A DNA stretch of 64,000 nt from positions 372,001-436,000 of the forward strand of contig CAZZJS010000001.1 of NCBI GenBank assembly GCA_964654855.1, written 5' to 3'. Below, piece after piece: positions 32,626-40,909 of this stretch. Made by a program: the position numbers and the translations under genes. Positions within the stretch are counted from its first letter, which is position 1. Each line of letters begins with the position of its first letter. Under the pieces are notes generated by a model. The model saw only the letters and a list, made by a program, of their open reading frames with translations. It searched no databases and had not been told where the DNA came from. This DNA comes from JALZUV01 sp964654855 (GTDB taxonomy: Bacteria; Pseudomonadota; Alphaproteobacteria; Rickettsiales; JALZUV01).

Positions 32626-33036
32626 GTGCCTAAATTCAATAAAGACAAATATCAGGCTAAAGGGCCTTCACAGCGTCAGTTGCGCGTAGGCGAAGAGATT
32701 CGTCACGGTCTTTCCGAGATATTCATGCGGGGTGAACTAGGTGATCCACGTATTGAAGAGGCGTCTATTACTGTTTCTGAAGTGCGTATCAGCCCGGATT
32801 TAAAAAATGCGACCGCTTATGTGATGCCGCTTAATGGTGAGAAAAAAGATGAGGTTGTGGAGCTGCTGAGATATTCCAACGGCATGATCCGCGCGCTGAT
32901 TTCAAAAAAGATGAGTTTGAAGTTCTCACCTCGTATCCATTTCAAGCTAGATCACAGCTTCGAAACCGCGACTCAAATTGATAGCTTACTACGCGAAGCC
33001 AAGGAACGCTCCGTAGATGTAGAGAGCGAAGAGTAG
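32626..33036 (+). CDS. rbfA: Ribosome-binding factor A
   Basis: RbfA is a KH-fold protein for late 30S maturation and 16S rRNA processing. With a GTG start at 32626 the protein has 136 residues: QRQLRVGEEIRHGLSEIF, ITVSEVRISPDLKNATAYV and the C-terminal RIHFKLDHSFETATQIDSLL are all typical. TAAGG lies 8 bases before the GTG. The frame is open back to 32578, but that overlaps infB and lacks similarity. Confidence 0.95.
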   Translation: MPKFNKDKYQAKGPSQRQLRVGEEIRHGLSEIFMRGELGDPRIEEASITVSEVRISPDLKNATAYVMPLNGEKKDEVVELLRYSNGMIRALISKKMSLKFSPRIHFKLDHSFETATQIDSLLREAKERSVDVESEE

Positions 33037-33048
33037 ACCCGCTCCCTC

Positions 33049-33945
33049 ATGCAACATGGCTGGCTTAATCTGAATAAACCGGAAGAAATGACCTCGGCTA
33101 AGGCGGTGGCGATTGTGAAGCGTCTTTTAAACGTGAAGAAGGTGGGGCATACAGGCACGTTGGATCCGCTGGCCTGTGGCGTGTTGCCGCTGGCGATTGG
33201 CGAAGCGACGAAGCTCTCGCAATATGTGATGGCGGATCGCAAAAATTATCGGTTTACGGTAGAGTGGGGCAAGCAAACCGGCACGGATGATCGTGAAGGC
33301 GAGGTGATTGCCGAATCAGAGAATCGCCCCGCATTGGCGCAGATTGAGGCGCTTTTACCGGAATTTACCGGTGAGATTCTGCAGCGTCCGCCAGATTTCT
33401 CGGCCATTAAGGTAGCGGGGGAGCGTTCTTACAAGAAAGCACGTGAAGGCAAGAAGGTTGATCTGCCAGTACGGCCTGTAACGGTTTATGAGCTGCGTGT
33501 AGAGGAATCTAGCGCCAATGAGGCTACCTTTACCGTAGAATGCGGGAAAGGTACCTATGTGCGGTCTCTAGCGCGTGATATGGGGCAAAAACTAGGCTGT
33601 TATGGCTATGTCACCTTCCTTCAGCGCTCTAAGGTCGGAATTTTTGACTTGGAAGGTGCAGTTTCGCTGGACTTAGTGGAAGAAGGGCGCTATGCACTGC
33701 CACCTGATTTTGGTTTAATGTCGATAGACATGCCGCTGGACGACATCCTCGCGGTAAAATTTAAACCTGATGATGTGCATCGGCTGATGCAAGGGCAAGC
33801 GGCCATGCCATTGAATGTGAGCAAGGCGGTGCGCGAAGCCAAGGTGTTGCGTTGTTATCATGCAGTATCGGGGCAATTTCTGGCGTTGGGGAAACCTGTC
33901 GGCAGCCTTGTGAAGCCAACTAGAGTATTTAATTTAACGCCGTAA
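33049..33945 (+). CDS. truB: tRNA pseudouridine(55) synthase
   Basis: TruB makes pseudouridine 55 in the T-arm of tRNAs. The 298-residue protein begins GWLNLNKPEEMTSA, has the catalytic Asp in HTGTLDPLACGVLPLAIG and the conserved AGERSYKKAREGK and GTYVRSLARDMG segments, plus a PUA-like C-terminus. Normal length; 12 bases after rbfA and 23 before rpsO. Confidence 0.97.
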   Translation: MQHGWLNLNKPEEMTSAKAVAIVKRLLNVKKVGHTGTLDPLACGVLPLAIGEATKLSQYVMADRKNYRFTVEWGKQTGTDDREGEVIAESENRPALAQIEALLPEFTGEILQRPPDFSAIKVAGERSYKKAREGKKVDLPVRPVTVYELRVEESSANEATFTVECGKGTYVRSLARDMGQKLGCYGYVTFLQRSKVGIFDLEGAVSLDLVEEGRYALPPDFGLMSIDMPLDDILAVKFKPDDVHRLMQGQAAMPLNVSKAVREAKVLRCYHAVSGQFLALGKPVGSLVKPTRVFNLTP

Positions 33946-33968
33946 GGCAAAGTAATAGGAGAACCACG

Positions 33969-34238
33969 ATGTCGATTACAGCACAGCGCAAGCAAGAGCT
34001 ACTTAAAGAATATGCAACCGTCGCCAATGATACAGGCAGCCCTGAAGTTCAGGTCGCCGTACTTTCTGAGCGCATCAACAACCTGACTGAGCACTTCAAA
34101 ACTCATAAGCATGACCATCACTCGCGTCGCGGCTTATTGATTTTGGTTGGACGTCGCCGTCGTTTGTTGGATTATCTACAACGCAAAGATGCTGATCGTT
34201 ACGCGAAGCTTATTAAAAGCCTCGGCCTACGTAAGTAA
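33969..34238 (+). CDS. rpsO: Small ribosomal subunit protein uS15
   Basis: The 89-residue protein has the full uS15 sequence pattern, including GSPEVQVAVLSERINNLTEH and HHSRRGLLILVGRRRRLLDY. GGAG lies 7 bases before the ATG. A terminator follows, before pnp. In other bacteria S15 represses its own synthesis through its leader; the 23-base gap here is too short to show such a structure clearly. Confidence 0.98.
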   Translation: MSITAQRKQELLKEYATVANDTGSPEVQVAVLSERINNLTEHFKTHKHDHHSRRGLLILVGRRRRLLDYLQRKDADRYAKLIKSLGLRK

Positions 34239-34260
34239 GTAACGGTTTATCCGAAATAAT

Positions 34261-34296
34261 AAAGGGCAGGGAGCGAGAGCTTTCCTGCCTTTTTTA
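34261..34296 (+). terminator. Terminator between rpsO and pnp
   Basis: GGGCAGG pairs with CCTGCCT-type bases (stem with wobble pairs and a bulge around GAGCGAGAGCTT) followed by TTTTTTATT. It ends the rimP operon, 22 bases after the rpsO stop. Confidence 0.8.
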
Positions 34297-34371
34297 TTGC
34301 TTCCCTTTTACTGCGAGAAACGCTATAAACCGCGCGTTCATAAAGGATAATTTAAAGAGAGAAACATAAGA

Positions 34372-36564
34372 ATGTTTAACGTTACGAAAAAAGAAATTCA
34401 ATGGGGTGGACGTACCCTAACAATGGAAACCGGTAAAATTGCACGCCAAGCCGGTGGTGCAGTAAAGATTTCCTACGGCGACACGGTACTATTATGTACG
34501 GCAGTGGCGCAAAAAACACCTAAGACGGGGATCGATTTTTTCCCACTCACGGTAAACTACGTCGAGAAAACTTACGCTGCCGGTAAAATTCCTGGTGGCT
34601 TCTTCAAGCGCGAAGGCCGTCCTTCTGAGAAGGAAACATTGACGAGCCGCTTGATTGACCGTCCGATTCGTCCGCTTTTCCCAGCGGGCTTCTATAACGA
34701 GACTCAAGTGATTTGTACGCTTATCTCGCATGATCTAGAAAATGATCCAGATATCGTAGCACTTGTAGGTGCTTCTGCAGCATTGACTATTTCAGGTGTT
34801 CCATTTATGGGCCCAATTGGTGGTGCGCGTGTGGGCTATGAAGATGGCGATTATATTCTAAACCCAACTTTCTCTGAAATGGACGATTCTGAGCTAGACC
34901 TCGTCGTGTCTGGTACGAAAGATTCTGTAATGATGGTTGAGTCTGAAGCAAAAGAACTTTCAGAAGAAGTAATGCTCGGTGCTGTTGCCTTTGGTCACAA
35001 AGAAATGCAGCCTGTTATCGATATGATTATCGAACTCGCGGAAGAATGTGCGAAAGAGCCATGGGTTGTTGAGAAGAAAGAGCTAGATGCTGATCTTCAA
35101 GACGGTATCCGCAAGCTCGCAGCTGATAAGTTCAGCGAAGCTTATGGTCTAACCGATAAGCAAGAGCGTAGCACACGCCTTGCAGAGATTCGCGATGAAG
35201 TGAAAGCGGAATTCGTAACAGAAGAGATGGATTCTGAAACGTCTGTAGGTATTGGTAAATTCGTTAAATCACTCGAGTCTGATGTGGTACGTGGCGATCT
35301 TATCAAGAGCAAAAAGCGTATTGATGGTCGTGGCCCTGCGGATGTTCGTGCGATTGACTCTGAAGTTGATTTACTTCCGAAAACTCACGGCTCTGCTTTA
35401 TTCACGCGTGGTGAAACTCAGGCACTTGTTACGGCAACGCTTGGTACAGGTCAAGATGAGCAACTGGTTGATTCGGTTGAAGGTGAATATCGTCAGAACT
35501 TCATGCTTCACTATAACTTCCCTCCATTCTCAGTGGGTGAGGCGGGCTTCTTGAAGTCTCCTGGCCGTCGTGAGATTGGTCACGGTAAGCTTGCGTTCCG
35601 CGCGATTAACCCAATGATGCCTAGCAAAGATGAGTTCCCATACACGGTTCGTATGGTGTCTGAAATTACGGAATCTAACGGTTCGTCTTCCATGGCAACT
35701 GTTTGCGGTACGTCTCTCGCGATGATGGATGCAGGTGTTCCTTTGAAGGCGCCAGTTGCAGGTATCGCAATGGGCTTGGTTAAAGAAGGCGACGATTTCG
35801 TCGTTCTTTCCGATATCCTGGGCGATGAAGATCATCTCGGCGATATGGACTTTAAAGTAGCTGGTACCAAAGATGGTGTAACGGCACTTCAAATGGATAT
35901 TAAAGTAGCGGGCATCACGCAAGAGATTATGCAAATCGCACTTGATCAAGCGGGCGAGGGGCGTAAATACATCCTTGATGAGATGGGCAAAGCAATGACG
36001 GAAGCACGTGACGAAGTGAATGGCAATGCGCCACGCATCACTACGATGAAGATCGATCCGGAGAAAATTCGTGAAGTGATTGGTACGGGCGGTAAAGTGA
36101 TTCGCGAAATCACTGAAACGACCGGTGCTAAAATTGATATCGAAGAAGATGGCACCATTCGCGTTGCGGCGGTTGATGGCGATGCAGGTAAAGCAGCTGT
36201 TGACTGGATTAACGGCATTGTGCAAGAGCCAGAAGCAGGCGAAATCTATACGGGTAAAGTGGTTCGTATCGTAGATTTTGGTGCTTTTGTGAACTTTATG
36301 GGCAGCAAAGATGGCCTCGTACATATTTCTGAACTTAACGATGATCGCGTCGAAAATGTTTCTGACGTGGTATCGGAAGGCGATGAAGTGAAGGTTAAGT
36401 GCATCGAGATTGATGGCCGTGGTAAGGTTCGCCTTTCTATGCGTCTTGTTGATCAAGAGACTGGTGCTGATCTTTCGGACGAAAAAGAGCCGCCAAAAGC
36501 CGCGCCAAAAGGCAAGCGCGAAGGCGGAGATCGCGGTCCACGTCGTCGTAAAGAAGCGAGCTAA
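34372..36564 (+). CDS. pnp: Polyribonucleotide nucleotidyltransferase
   Basis: PNPase degrades RNA 3' to 5' by phosphorolysis and is part of the RNA degradosome. The 730-residue protein has two RNase PH domains (FFKREGRPSEKETLTSRLID in the first, then the second from about 315), a KH domain (VIGTGGKVIREITE) and an S1 domain (YTGKVVRIVDFGAFVNFM), with a basic tail. Full length. It has its own leader containing TATAAACCGCGC, the string shared with the rpmH promoter, and its own terminator. Confidence 0.98.
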   Translation: MFNVTKKEIQWGGRTLTMETGKIARQAGGAVKISYGDTVLLCTAVAQKTPKTGIDFFPLTVNYVEKTYAAGKIPGGFFKREGRPSEKETLTSRLIDRPIRPLFPAGFYNETQVICTLISHDLENDPDIVALVGASAALTISGVPFMGPIGGARVGYEDGDYILNPTFSEMDDSELDLVVSGTKDSVMMVESEAKELSEEVMLGAVAFGHKEMQPVIDMIIELAEECAKEPWVVEKKELDADLQDGIRKLAADKFSEAYGLTDKQERSTRLAEIRDEVKAEFVTEEMDSETSVGIGKFVKSLESDVVRGDLIKSKKRIDGRGPADVRAIDSEVDLLPKTHGSALFTRGETQALVTATLGTGQDEQLVDSVEGEYRQNFMLHYNFPPFSVGEAGFLKSPGRREIGHGKLAFRAINPMMPSKDEFPYTVRMVSEITESNGSSSMATVCGTSLAMMDAGVPLKAPVAGIAMGLVKEGDDFVVLSDILGDEDHLGDMDFKVAGTKDGVTALQMDIKVAGITQEIMQIALDQAGEGRKYILDEMGKAMTEARDEVNGNAPRITTMKIDPEKIREVIGTGGKVIREITETTGAKIDIEEDGTIRVAAVDGDAGKAAVDWINGIVQEPEAGEIYTGKVVRIVDFGAFVNFMGSKDGLVHISELNDDRVENVSDVVSEGDEVKVKCIEIDGRGKVRLSMRLVDQETGADLSDEKEPPKAAPKGKREGGDRGPRRRKEAS

Positions 36565-36596
36565 GTTAATAATCTTACTCGTTACAAAAATTTGAC

Positions 36597-36629
36597 AAAA
36601 CCGGGCTAAATGCTCGGTTTTGTTTTTTT
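36597..36629 (+). terminator. Intrinsic terminator after pnp
   Basis: AAAACCGGGC pairs with GCTCGGTTTT (one G-T) around loop TAAAT and is followed by G and eight T. Confidence 0.92.
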
Positions 36630-36657
36630 TGAGAGAATTTCGTGGTATGCTAAGGGC

Positions 36658-37296
36658 ATGATTAAGTTTCTTAAGAAATTCAAGAAAGATAAAGACGGTG
36701 CTGTCATTATTGAAATGGCATTTATCTTGCCAATGTTTACGTTTCTAACGTTGGCTATTTTTGAATTTGCGGTCATCTTTTTCTATGCGTTTGTGTTAGA
36801 GAGCGCGATGTATAACGTGACTCGCTTTGCGAAAATTCAAACAGATCCTACCGCGGTAGAGCAGCAAGTGCGTGATCTTATCGGTCAACAGTCACTTGGC
36901 TTGATGGATCCTAATAAGGTTATTCTTACGACTCAGCTCGATGTAAATTTTGCAGATGAGTGGAGTAACGCTGCACCGGAACAATGCATTGATCCTGGTA
37001 CAAATCAAGTTATTCCGGGACAAGATTGTTCGAATACGAATGAATGTAATGGCTCATGGTTGGATACAGGAAGCCCAAATACTTGTGATGTGGGGCCTCC
37101 ACCTTTAGAACTAGGTGCCCCTGGTGCTGTTATTTCTTATGTTGCTTTTTATAAGAAAGATTTATTTACTCCGGGCTTAGGTTTGTTCATTATTCGTGAT
37201 AGTGGGAATTTCTTAAATTCTAATACGTCAGGGGGGCGGCCTTGGCACCTCATCTCATCCGCAACGGTAACACGCAATGAACCTGGTGGCCCTTAA
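36658..37296 (+). CDS. TadE-like pilus/secretion minor protein
   Basis: A 212-residue protein starting MIKFLKKFKKDKDGAVIIEM: a basic N-terminus, then the prepilin-like DGAVIIEMAFILPMF hydrophobic segment of the TadE/TadG group, and an extracytoplasmic domain with three Cys pairs in a variable central loop (GQDCSNTNECNGSWLD). The ATG at 36658 has AAGGG before it; an in-frame ATG at 36610 lies inside the pnp terminator and is not used. The next gene starts directly after its stop and encodes a paralogue. No tad secretion ATPase genes are nearby. Confidence 0.82.
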   Translation: MIKFLKKFKKDKDGAVIIEMAFILPMFTFLTLAIFEFAVIFFYAFVLESAMYNVTRFAKIQTDPTAVEQQVRDLIGQQSLGLMDPNKVILTTQLDVNFADEWSNAAPEQCIDPGTNQVIPGQDCSNTNECNGSWLDTGSPNTCDVGPPPLELGAPGAVISYVAFYKKDLFTPGLGLFIIRDSGNFLNSNTSGGRPWHLISSATVTRNEPGGP

Positions 37297-37986
37297 ATGA
37301 AGAAGCTACGAAACTTTTTAAAAAATAATCAAGGGGTGGTACTCATCGAGTTCGCCTTTATTTTGCCGATTCTGCTGCTGCTAACCTTTCCTATGATTGA
37401 TTATGCACGCTACGTGCTTTTACAGCAAAAAGTTATAAAAACGGCATATGTGTTGGGGGATGCGTTTACTATTTCTAATCCGATTGAAGCTGATACAGAT
37501 GCTACAGACATTGCGACGGATGGGACTCGTTTAACTGAAGCGGTGTTCGCTGAATTGCTAGGTACAGTTCCACAATTAATGCTGCCATTTCGTGAAGAGC
37601 TGGGAGAGAATTTATGGCAAGTCGTGGTGAGTTATGTGTTAAGGCCAGCGGGTGGTACACCACAGCTCATATGGCAGTATGATGAGGATAGTGACAGTTT
37701 TAATTCAGGAGCTCCTTCCAATATAGGGAGTGTTGCAGCTTTTAATAGTCCTGTTAATGCAACCCTACCAATAGACCTTGTTAGCGGTATTGGAGATGAT
37801 GAAGGGTTTATTGTTGTAGAAGTCACGGGACGTCATGAGCCTATAACCCCTATTTTGAGCGCTTTAGGCATACCTTTTGTGAGTGCTACAGATGTGCGTT
37901 ATACTTCATATATGCGAACTCGTTATGGAGATTTGCAATATATCTGGAGTAACAACTGTCCGCCAACCAGTACGGTTTGTCCTTAA
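37297..37986 (+). CDS. TadE/TadG-like pilus minor protein (paralogue)
   Basis: A 229-residue protein with MKKLRNFLKNNQGVVLIEFA at the start and the same prepilin-like segment (LIEFAFILPILLLLTF), then an extracytoplasmic domain ending in two Cys (NNCPPTSTVCP). It follows the first TadE-like gene without a gap and is closed by a terminator, so the pair is one transcription unit. The pair may serve a Tad pilus encoded elsewhere. Confidence 0.82.
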   Translation: MKKLRNFLKNNQGVVLIEFAFILPILLLLTFPMIDYARYVLLQQKVIKTAYVLGDAFTISNPIEADTDATDIATDGTRLTEAVFAELLGTVPQLMLPFREELGENLWQVVVSYVLRPAGGTPQLIWQYDEDSDSFNSGAPSNIGSVAAFNSPVNATLPIDLVSGIGDDEGFIVVEVTGRHEPITPILSALGIPFVSATDVRYTSYMRTRYGDLQYIWSNNCPPTSTVCP

Positions 37987-38013
37987 AAATAGAATTTTGT
38001 ATTTGGAGATATA

Positions 38014-38045
38014 AAAAAAGCCGCCCAGTGAGGGCGGCTTTTTTG
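38014..38045. terminator. Bidirectional terminator between tadE-like pair and carD
   Basis: AAAAAGCCGCCC pairs perfectly with GGGCGGCTTTTT around loop AGTGA, with A and T runs on both sides. It serves the plus-strand pair and carD (stop at 38065). Confidence 0.94.
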
Positions 38046-38064
38046 TTTTAGTGTTCTTACAAAC

Positions 38065-38595
38065 TTAAGCAGCTTGCTTTTTGAGTACATCAAGTAGCTT
38101 ATCTGTTGCTTTTGTGATGTCAGTTTTCTCAGCAGCGGCAAGTTCGCCAACAATACGGCTAAATGCTGACTCATAAATCATACGCTCTGAGTAAGAACGC
38201 TCTGATTGGTCGACATTCTTGTGAAGGTCACGAACCACTTCTGCTACCGAAATAAGGCTGCCAGAGTTGATTTTTGATTCATATTCTTGTGCACGACGGC
38301 TCCACATGCCACGGCTTGTTTTAGCACGACCTTGAAGCGTTTTGAATGCCTTTTCGATTTGAGTCATGTTGCTGATGCCACGTAAGCCCGCTGTATGTGC
38401 GCGGTTCACTGGAACACGTAGAGTCATTTTATCTTTTTCAAATGAGATCACGAAAAGTTTTAGTGTCATACCACCAACTTCTTGTGTTTCTTCTCCCATA
38501 ATTTTACCCACACCATGGGTTGGGTATACGACATGGTCACCAATTTTGAATTCAGTTGCTGATTTTTTAGCAGGTGAAGTGGTTTTCTTCGTCAT
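38065..38595 (-). CDS. carD: CarD family transcriptional regulator (CdnL)
   Basis: CarD/CdnL binds RNA polymerase beta and stabilises open complexes at rRNA and other housekeeping promoters; in Caulobacter it supports growth and cell-cycle progression. The 176-residue protein has a Lys-rich start, the RNAP-binding domain beginning FKIGDHVVYPTHGVGKIMG (about 16-34), and a helical C-terminal DNA-binding domain with the conserved WSRRAQEYESKI. Length is typical. The candidate promoter 110 bases upstream contains a perfect DnaA box. Confidence 0.95.
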   Translation of the reverse strand: MTKKTTSPAKKSATEFKIGDHVVYPTHGVGKIMGEETQEVGGMTLKLFVISFEKDKMTLRVPVNRAHTAGLRGISNMTQIEKAFKTLQGRAKTSRGMWSRRAQEYESKINSGSLISVAEVVRDLHKNVDQSERSYSERMIYESAFSRIVGELAAAEKTDITKATDKLLDVLKKQAA

Positions 38596-38708
38596 ATGTT
38601 ACACTCTCTCTTAGGGCCAGAAGGCCTGATTATTATAATTTATATACGAGGGATTATATATCGGAATACACGTGGGAACTGTTGCCCTAACCCGACTACC
38701 CTGCAAAG

Positions 38709-38737
38709 AGTATAGCAAAAAATGTGGATAAGTTCAC
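38709..38737 (-). promoter_or_regulatory. Candidate extended -10 promoter of carD with internal DnaA box
   Basis: On the minus strand: GTGAAC (38737-38732), a 17-base spacer, and TGCTATACT giving an extended -10 (TATACT at 38714-38709). The spacer holds a perfect DnaA box TTATCCACA (38731-38723), directly against the -35. The promoter call is moderate; the DnaA box sequence is exact. Confidence 0.5.
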
Positions 38738-38782
38738 GAAATATTTACACTTTTATCATAATAGTGCAGCCAAATTGGGGAA

Positions 38783-39118
38783 TTAAACGTCACCTTCGCC
38801 GGATTTCTCACTGAAAAAACTCATTTTATTTGGTTTTCCATCAAATTCTTTAGCTTCAGGCAGTTCCTCTTTTTTCTGGGTGATATTAGGCCAAATTTCT
38901 GAAAATTTACGATTATGCTCAACCCAATCGATATTTTCTTCAGATTCTGGGTGGATAGCCTCTGCTGGACATTCTGGTTCACAAACACCGCAATCGATAC
39001 ATTCATCAGGGTTGATCACGAGCATATTTTCACCCTCGTAGAAACAATCGACTGGACAGACCTCAACACAGTCTGTGTATTTGCAACGAATGCAGTTATC
39101 ATCAACAATGAATGTCAT
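38783..39118 (-). CDS. fdxA: 7Fe ferredoxin FdxA
   Basis: A 111-residue ferredoxin of the 3Fe-4S plus 4Fe-4S type. Cys9, 17, 21 and Cys40, 43, 46, 50 give the expected cluster pattern (CVEVCPVDCF and CIDCGVCEPECP); Cys12 and Cys25 are additional. The C-terminal extension (about 60-111) is usual for FdxA. The fdxA-carD neighbourhood on one strand is typical of alphaproteobacteria; the 187-base gap holds a separate carD promoter. Confidence 0.96.
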   Translation of the reverse strand: MTFIVDDNCIRCKYTDCVEVCPVDCFYEGENMLVINPDECIDCGVCEPECPAEAIHPESEENIDWVEHNRKFSEIWPNITQKKEELPEAKEFDGKPNKMSFFSEKSGEGDV

Positions 39119-39157
39119 GGAGCATGCTATAGCTACAGAAGAACCCTAAATCAAGCC

Positions 39158-39574
39158 TTAGCGACAGATTGGTTGTGGAATTCCTCCCGCCAGCACGGTG
39201 TTGATGTCAGATTGGTACTTTTGGAGTAGATTCTTGACGTTAGGCTGATCGAGTAATGGTTTTAGTTGCTTAAAACAAGTGCGTGCCGCTTTCGCTTCAG
39301 GTTGTGCTGCGTAATACTGAACTGCTTTATAAGCGCTCTTCTCATTCTTGTTCTTACAGTAGCCTTCAACTCGTTTGATCGCGTTGAGAAGCTTTGGTTC
39401 TAAGTTCTGCATTGCTTGAGGTGAGAGATATTGTGACATACAGCCTTTAAGTGCTGAAACAGCTAGTTGAATTGCAAGGGGTTGTTGCGAAACACTAGGC
39501 AGTTGCTTGGTTTCCATAGCAAAACTATGACTGCTGAGTAAGTGAAGAGAAGTAATCAGTAATATCCAACGCAT
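39158..39574 (-). CDS. Exported protein with four cysteines, unknown function
   Basis: A 138-residue protein with a signal peptide (ILLITSLHLLSSHSFA, cleavage near residue 19) and a helical mature part. Four Cys (GCMSQ, GYCKN, RTCFK, PICR) could form two disulphides, as in small periplasmic helical proteins. I do not recognise the family. It lies 39 bases upstream of fdxA on the same strand, and could be co-transcribed with it. Confidence 0.7.
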   Translation of the reverse strand: MRWILLITSLHLLSSHSFAMETKQLPSVSQQPLAIQLAVSALKGCMSQYLSPQAMQNLEPKLLNAIKRVEGYCKNKNEKSAYKAVQYYAAQPEAKAARTCFKQLKPLLDQPNVKNLLQKYQSDINTVLAGGIPQPICR

Positions 39575-39611
39575 TTATTCATTCTATCATTTAAACATGA
39601 AGGGTTTATGA

Positions 39612-39641
39612 CAAAAGAAAAGCCGCTGGCTAGCGGCTTTT
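39612..39641 (-). terminator. Intrinsic terminator of the OmpA-family gene
   Basis: AAAAGCCGCT (39618-39627) pairs perfectly with AGCGGCTTTT (39632-39641) around loop GGCT; read on the minus strand it runs into TTTTCTTTT. It lies 24 bases after the ompA-like stop. Confidence 0.92.
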
Positions 39642-39664
39642 CAATGTTTGTAATCTAATCTAAA

Positions 39665-40771
39665 CTACGGATTGATAATGTAAGTCACTTCTACGCGACG
39701 GTTTTGAGGTTCTTTTACACCATCTGCTGTAGGCACGAGAAGATCTGTTTCACCACGTGCAATAGTATCCATTGCGTTTGAATTTACCCCCATATTGGCC
39801 AATTCACGTTCAACAGCATTTGCGCGACGTTGTGATAGTCCCATATTATAGTCATCACCACCAGAAGCATCTGCATGGCCAACTACTTGGATAGAAACGG
39901 CGTTACCTGCGCGAGAATCTTCCGCAGCTTGTGCTAGGATAGCACGAGCATCGCCAGTAACACGCGAATCATCAAGATCGAAGAATACGATATAAGTACG
40001 CGAAATCGGTGCGGCTACAGATTCAGGGCTTCCGGAAAAACTGCTATCAGTTGCGAAGCCACTATCGGCAACTGTAACTGGATCATAAGCGCTATTAACA
40101 AGCTCACTTGGGCGTTGCGCTGGCGTATGACCATGTCCATCACCAGAAAGATTAACTTTCAAGCCTAGCATAATCGTGCTGCTATCATAATCGGCATCAA
40201 CTTTAAGATTGTTCTCAGTTGTGAAGTTAGGGTCCGCAGCGTGGAAATACTGATAGTTCATGTAAAGATCAGCTTTACTGCTCAATGCGTAACTAACACC
40301 TGCGATACCTTGAAAGGCAGGAGTGAAGTCTGAGTCATCAAGGCGAGTTCCGCCGCTAACAGGGCCAGCTTTATCGTGACGAACTAACGCACCACCTGCA
40401 CCTGCACCGATATAAGTATCGATACCGCTATCTGTTAGCTCAAGGTCAAAGAGCAAGTTAACCATGGCGCTGTAAACTTCTGTATCGCCTGTCGCGTCAA
40501 TATCGGCAATTTGGTCTGTCTTATTGGCACGATAACCGAGTTCAAGTTCATTACGGAAACCATTGCCGTATTTATAACCGATTGTACCTGTACCAACAAA
40601 GCCAGCATCATGATCAAAGTCATTATCAATGCCGTTACCGTTAATATCGTCACCATGGATGATGTTGGCACCACCGCCGACTCCAATATAAAAACCTTCT
40701 TCTTGAGCGACAGCTGGGCTGGCTAGTAAAGTGAGTGCGGATGCAGATGCGAGTAATAATTTACGGTTCAT
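39665..40771 (-). CDS. OmpA family outer-membrane protein
   Basis: A 368-residue protein with a signal peptide (LTLLASPAVA, cleavage near residue 22), an eight-stranded-type beta-barrel domain (about 25-210, YIGVGGGANI through LGLKVNLSGDG), a short linker and a C-terminal OmpA peptidoglycan-binding domain (about 255-368: VQVVGHADASGGDDYNMG, then NRRVEVTY). It should tether the outer membrane to peptidoglycan. Monocistronic, with a palindromic element about 65 bases upstream. Confidence 0.93.
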   Translation of the reverse strand: MNRKLLLASASALTLLASPAVAQEEGFYIGVGGGANIIHGDDINGNGIDNDFDHDAGFVGTGTIGYKYGNGFRNELELGYRANKTDQIADIDATGDTEVYSAMVNLLFDLELTDSGIDTYIGAGAGGALVRHDKAGPVSGGTRLDDSDFTPAFQGIAGVSYALSSKADLYMNYQYFHAADPNFTTENNLKVDADYDSSTIMLGLKVNLSGDGHGHTPAQRPSELVNSAYDPVTVADSGFATDSSFSGSPESVAAPISRTYIVFFDLDDSRVTGDARAILAQAAEDSRAGNAVSIQVVGHADASGGDDYNMGLSQRRANAVERELANMGVNSNAMDTIARGETDLLVPTADGVKEPQNRRVEVTYIINP

Positions 40772-40833
40772 GGCTTTCCCAATAACGTTGTTGTTTCAAT
40801 AATAAGTTAATTCATTGCAAGGTTTAGAGGCAA

Positions 40834-40849
40834 TTGAGAATCATCTCAA
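40834..40849 (-). promoter_or_regulatory. Palindromic element upstream of the OmpA-family gene
   Basis: TTGAGA (40834-40839) and TCTCAA (40844-40849) form a perfect 6-base inverted repeat with a 4-base spacer. Such dyads bind dimeric repressors or Fur-like regulators, but no specific regulator is identified. Confidence 0.3.
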
Positions 40850-40909
40850 CCCTTAAAGATACCTAATCTTTGTAAAAACTGCGTTGCGCTTATGCACCAT
40901 TTGGGAGCA

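Noticed and set aside
35530..36456. A 308-codon frame antisense to pnp
   Set aside because: pnp is a clear, full-length family member on the other strand; the antisense protein shows no domain.
36610..36657. Upstream in-frame ATG for the first TadE-like gene
   Set aside because: It lies inside the pnp terminator; the ATG at 36658 has its own Shine-Dalgarno and the correct N-terminus.
38640..38780. AT-rich region with a DnaA box as a possible replication origin
   Set aside because: Only one exact box, no cluster and no dnaA, dnaN, hemE or parAB nearby.
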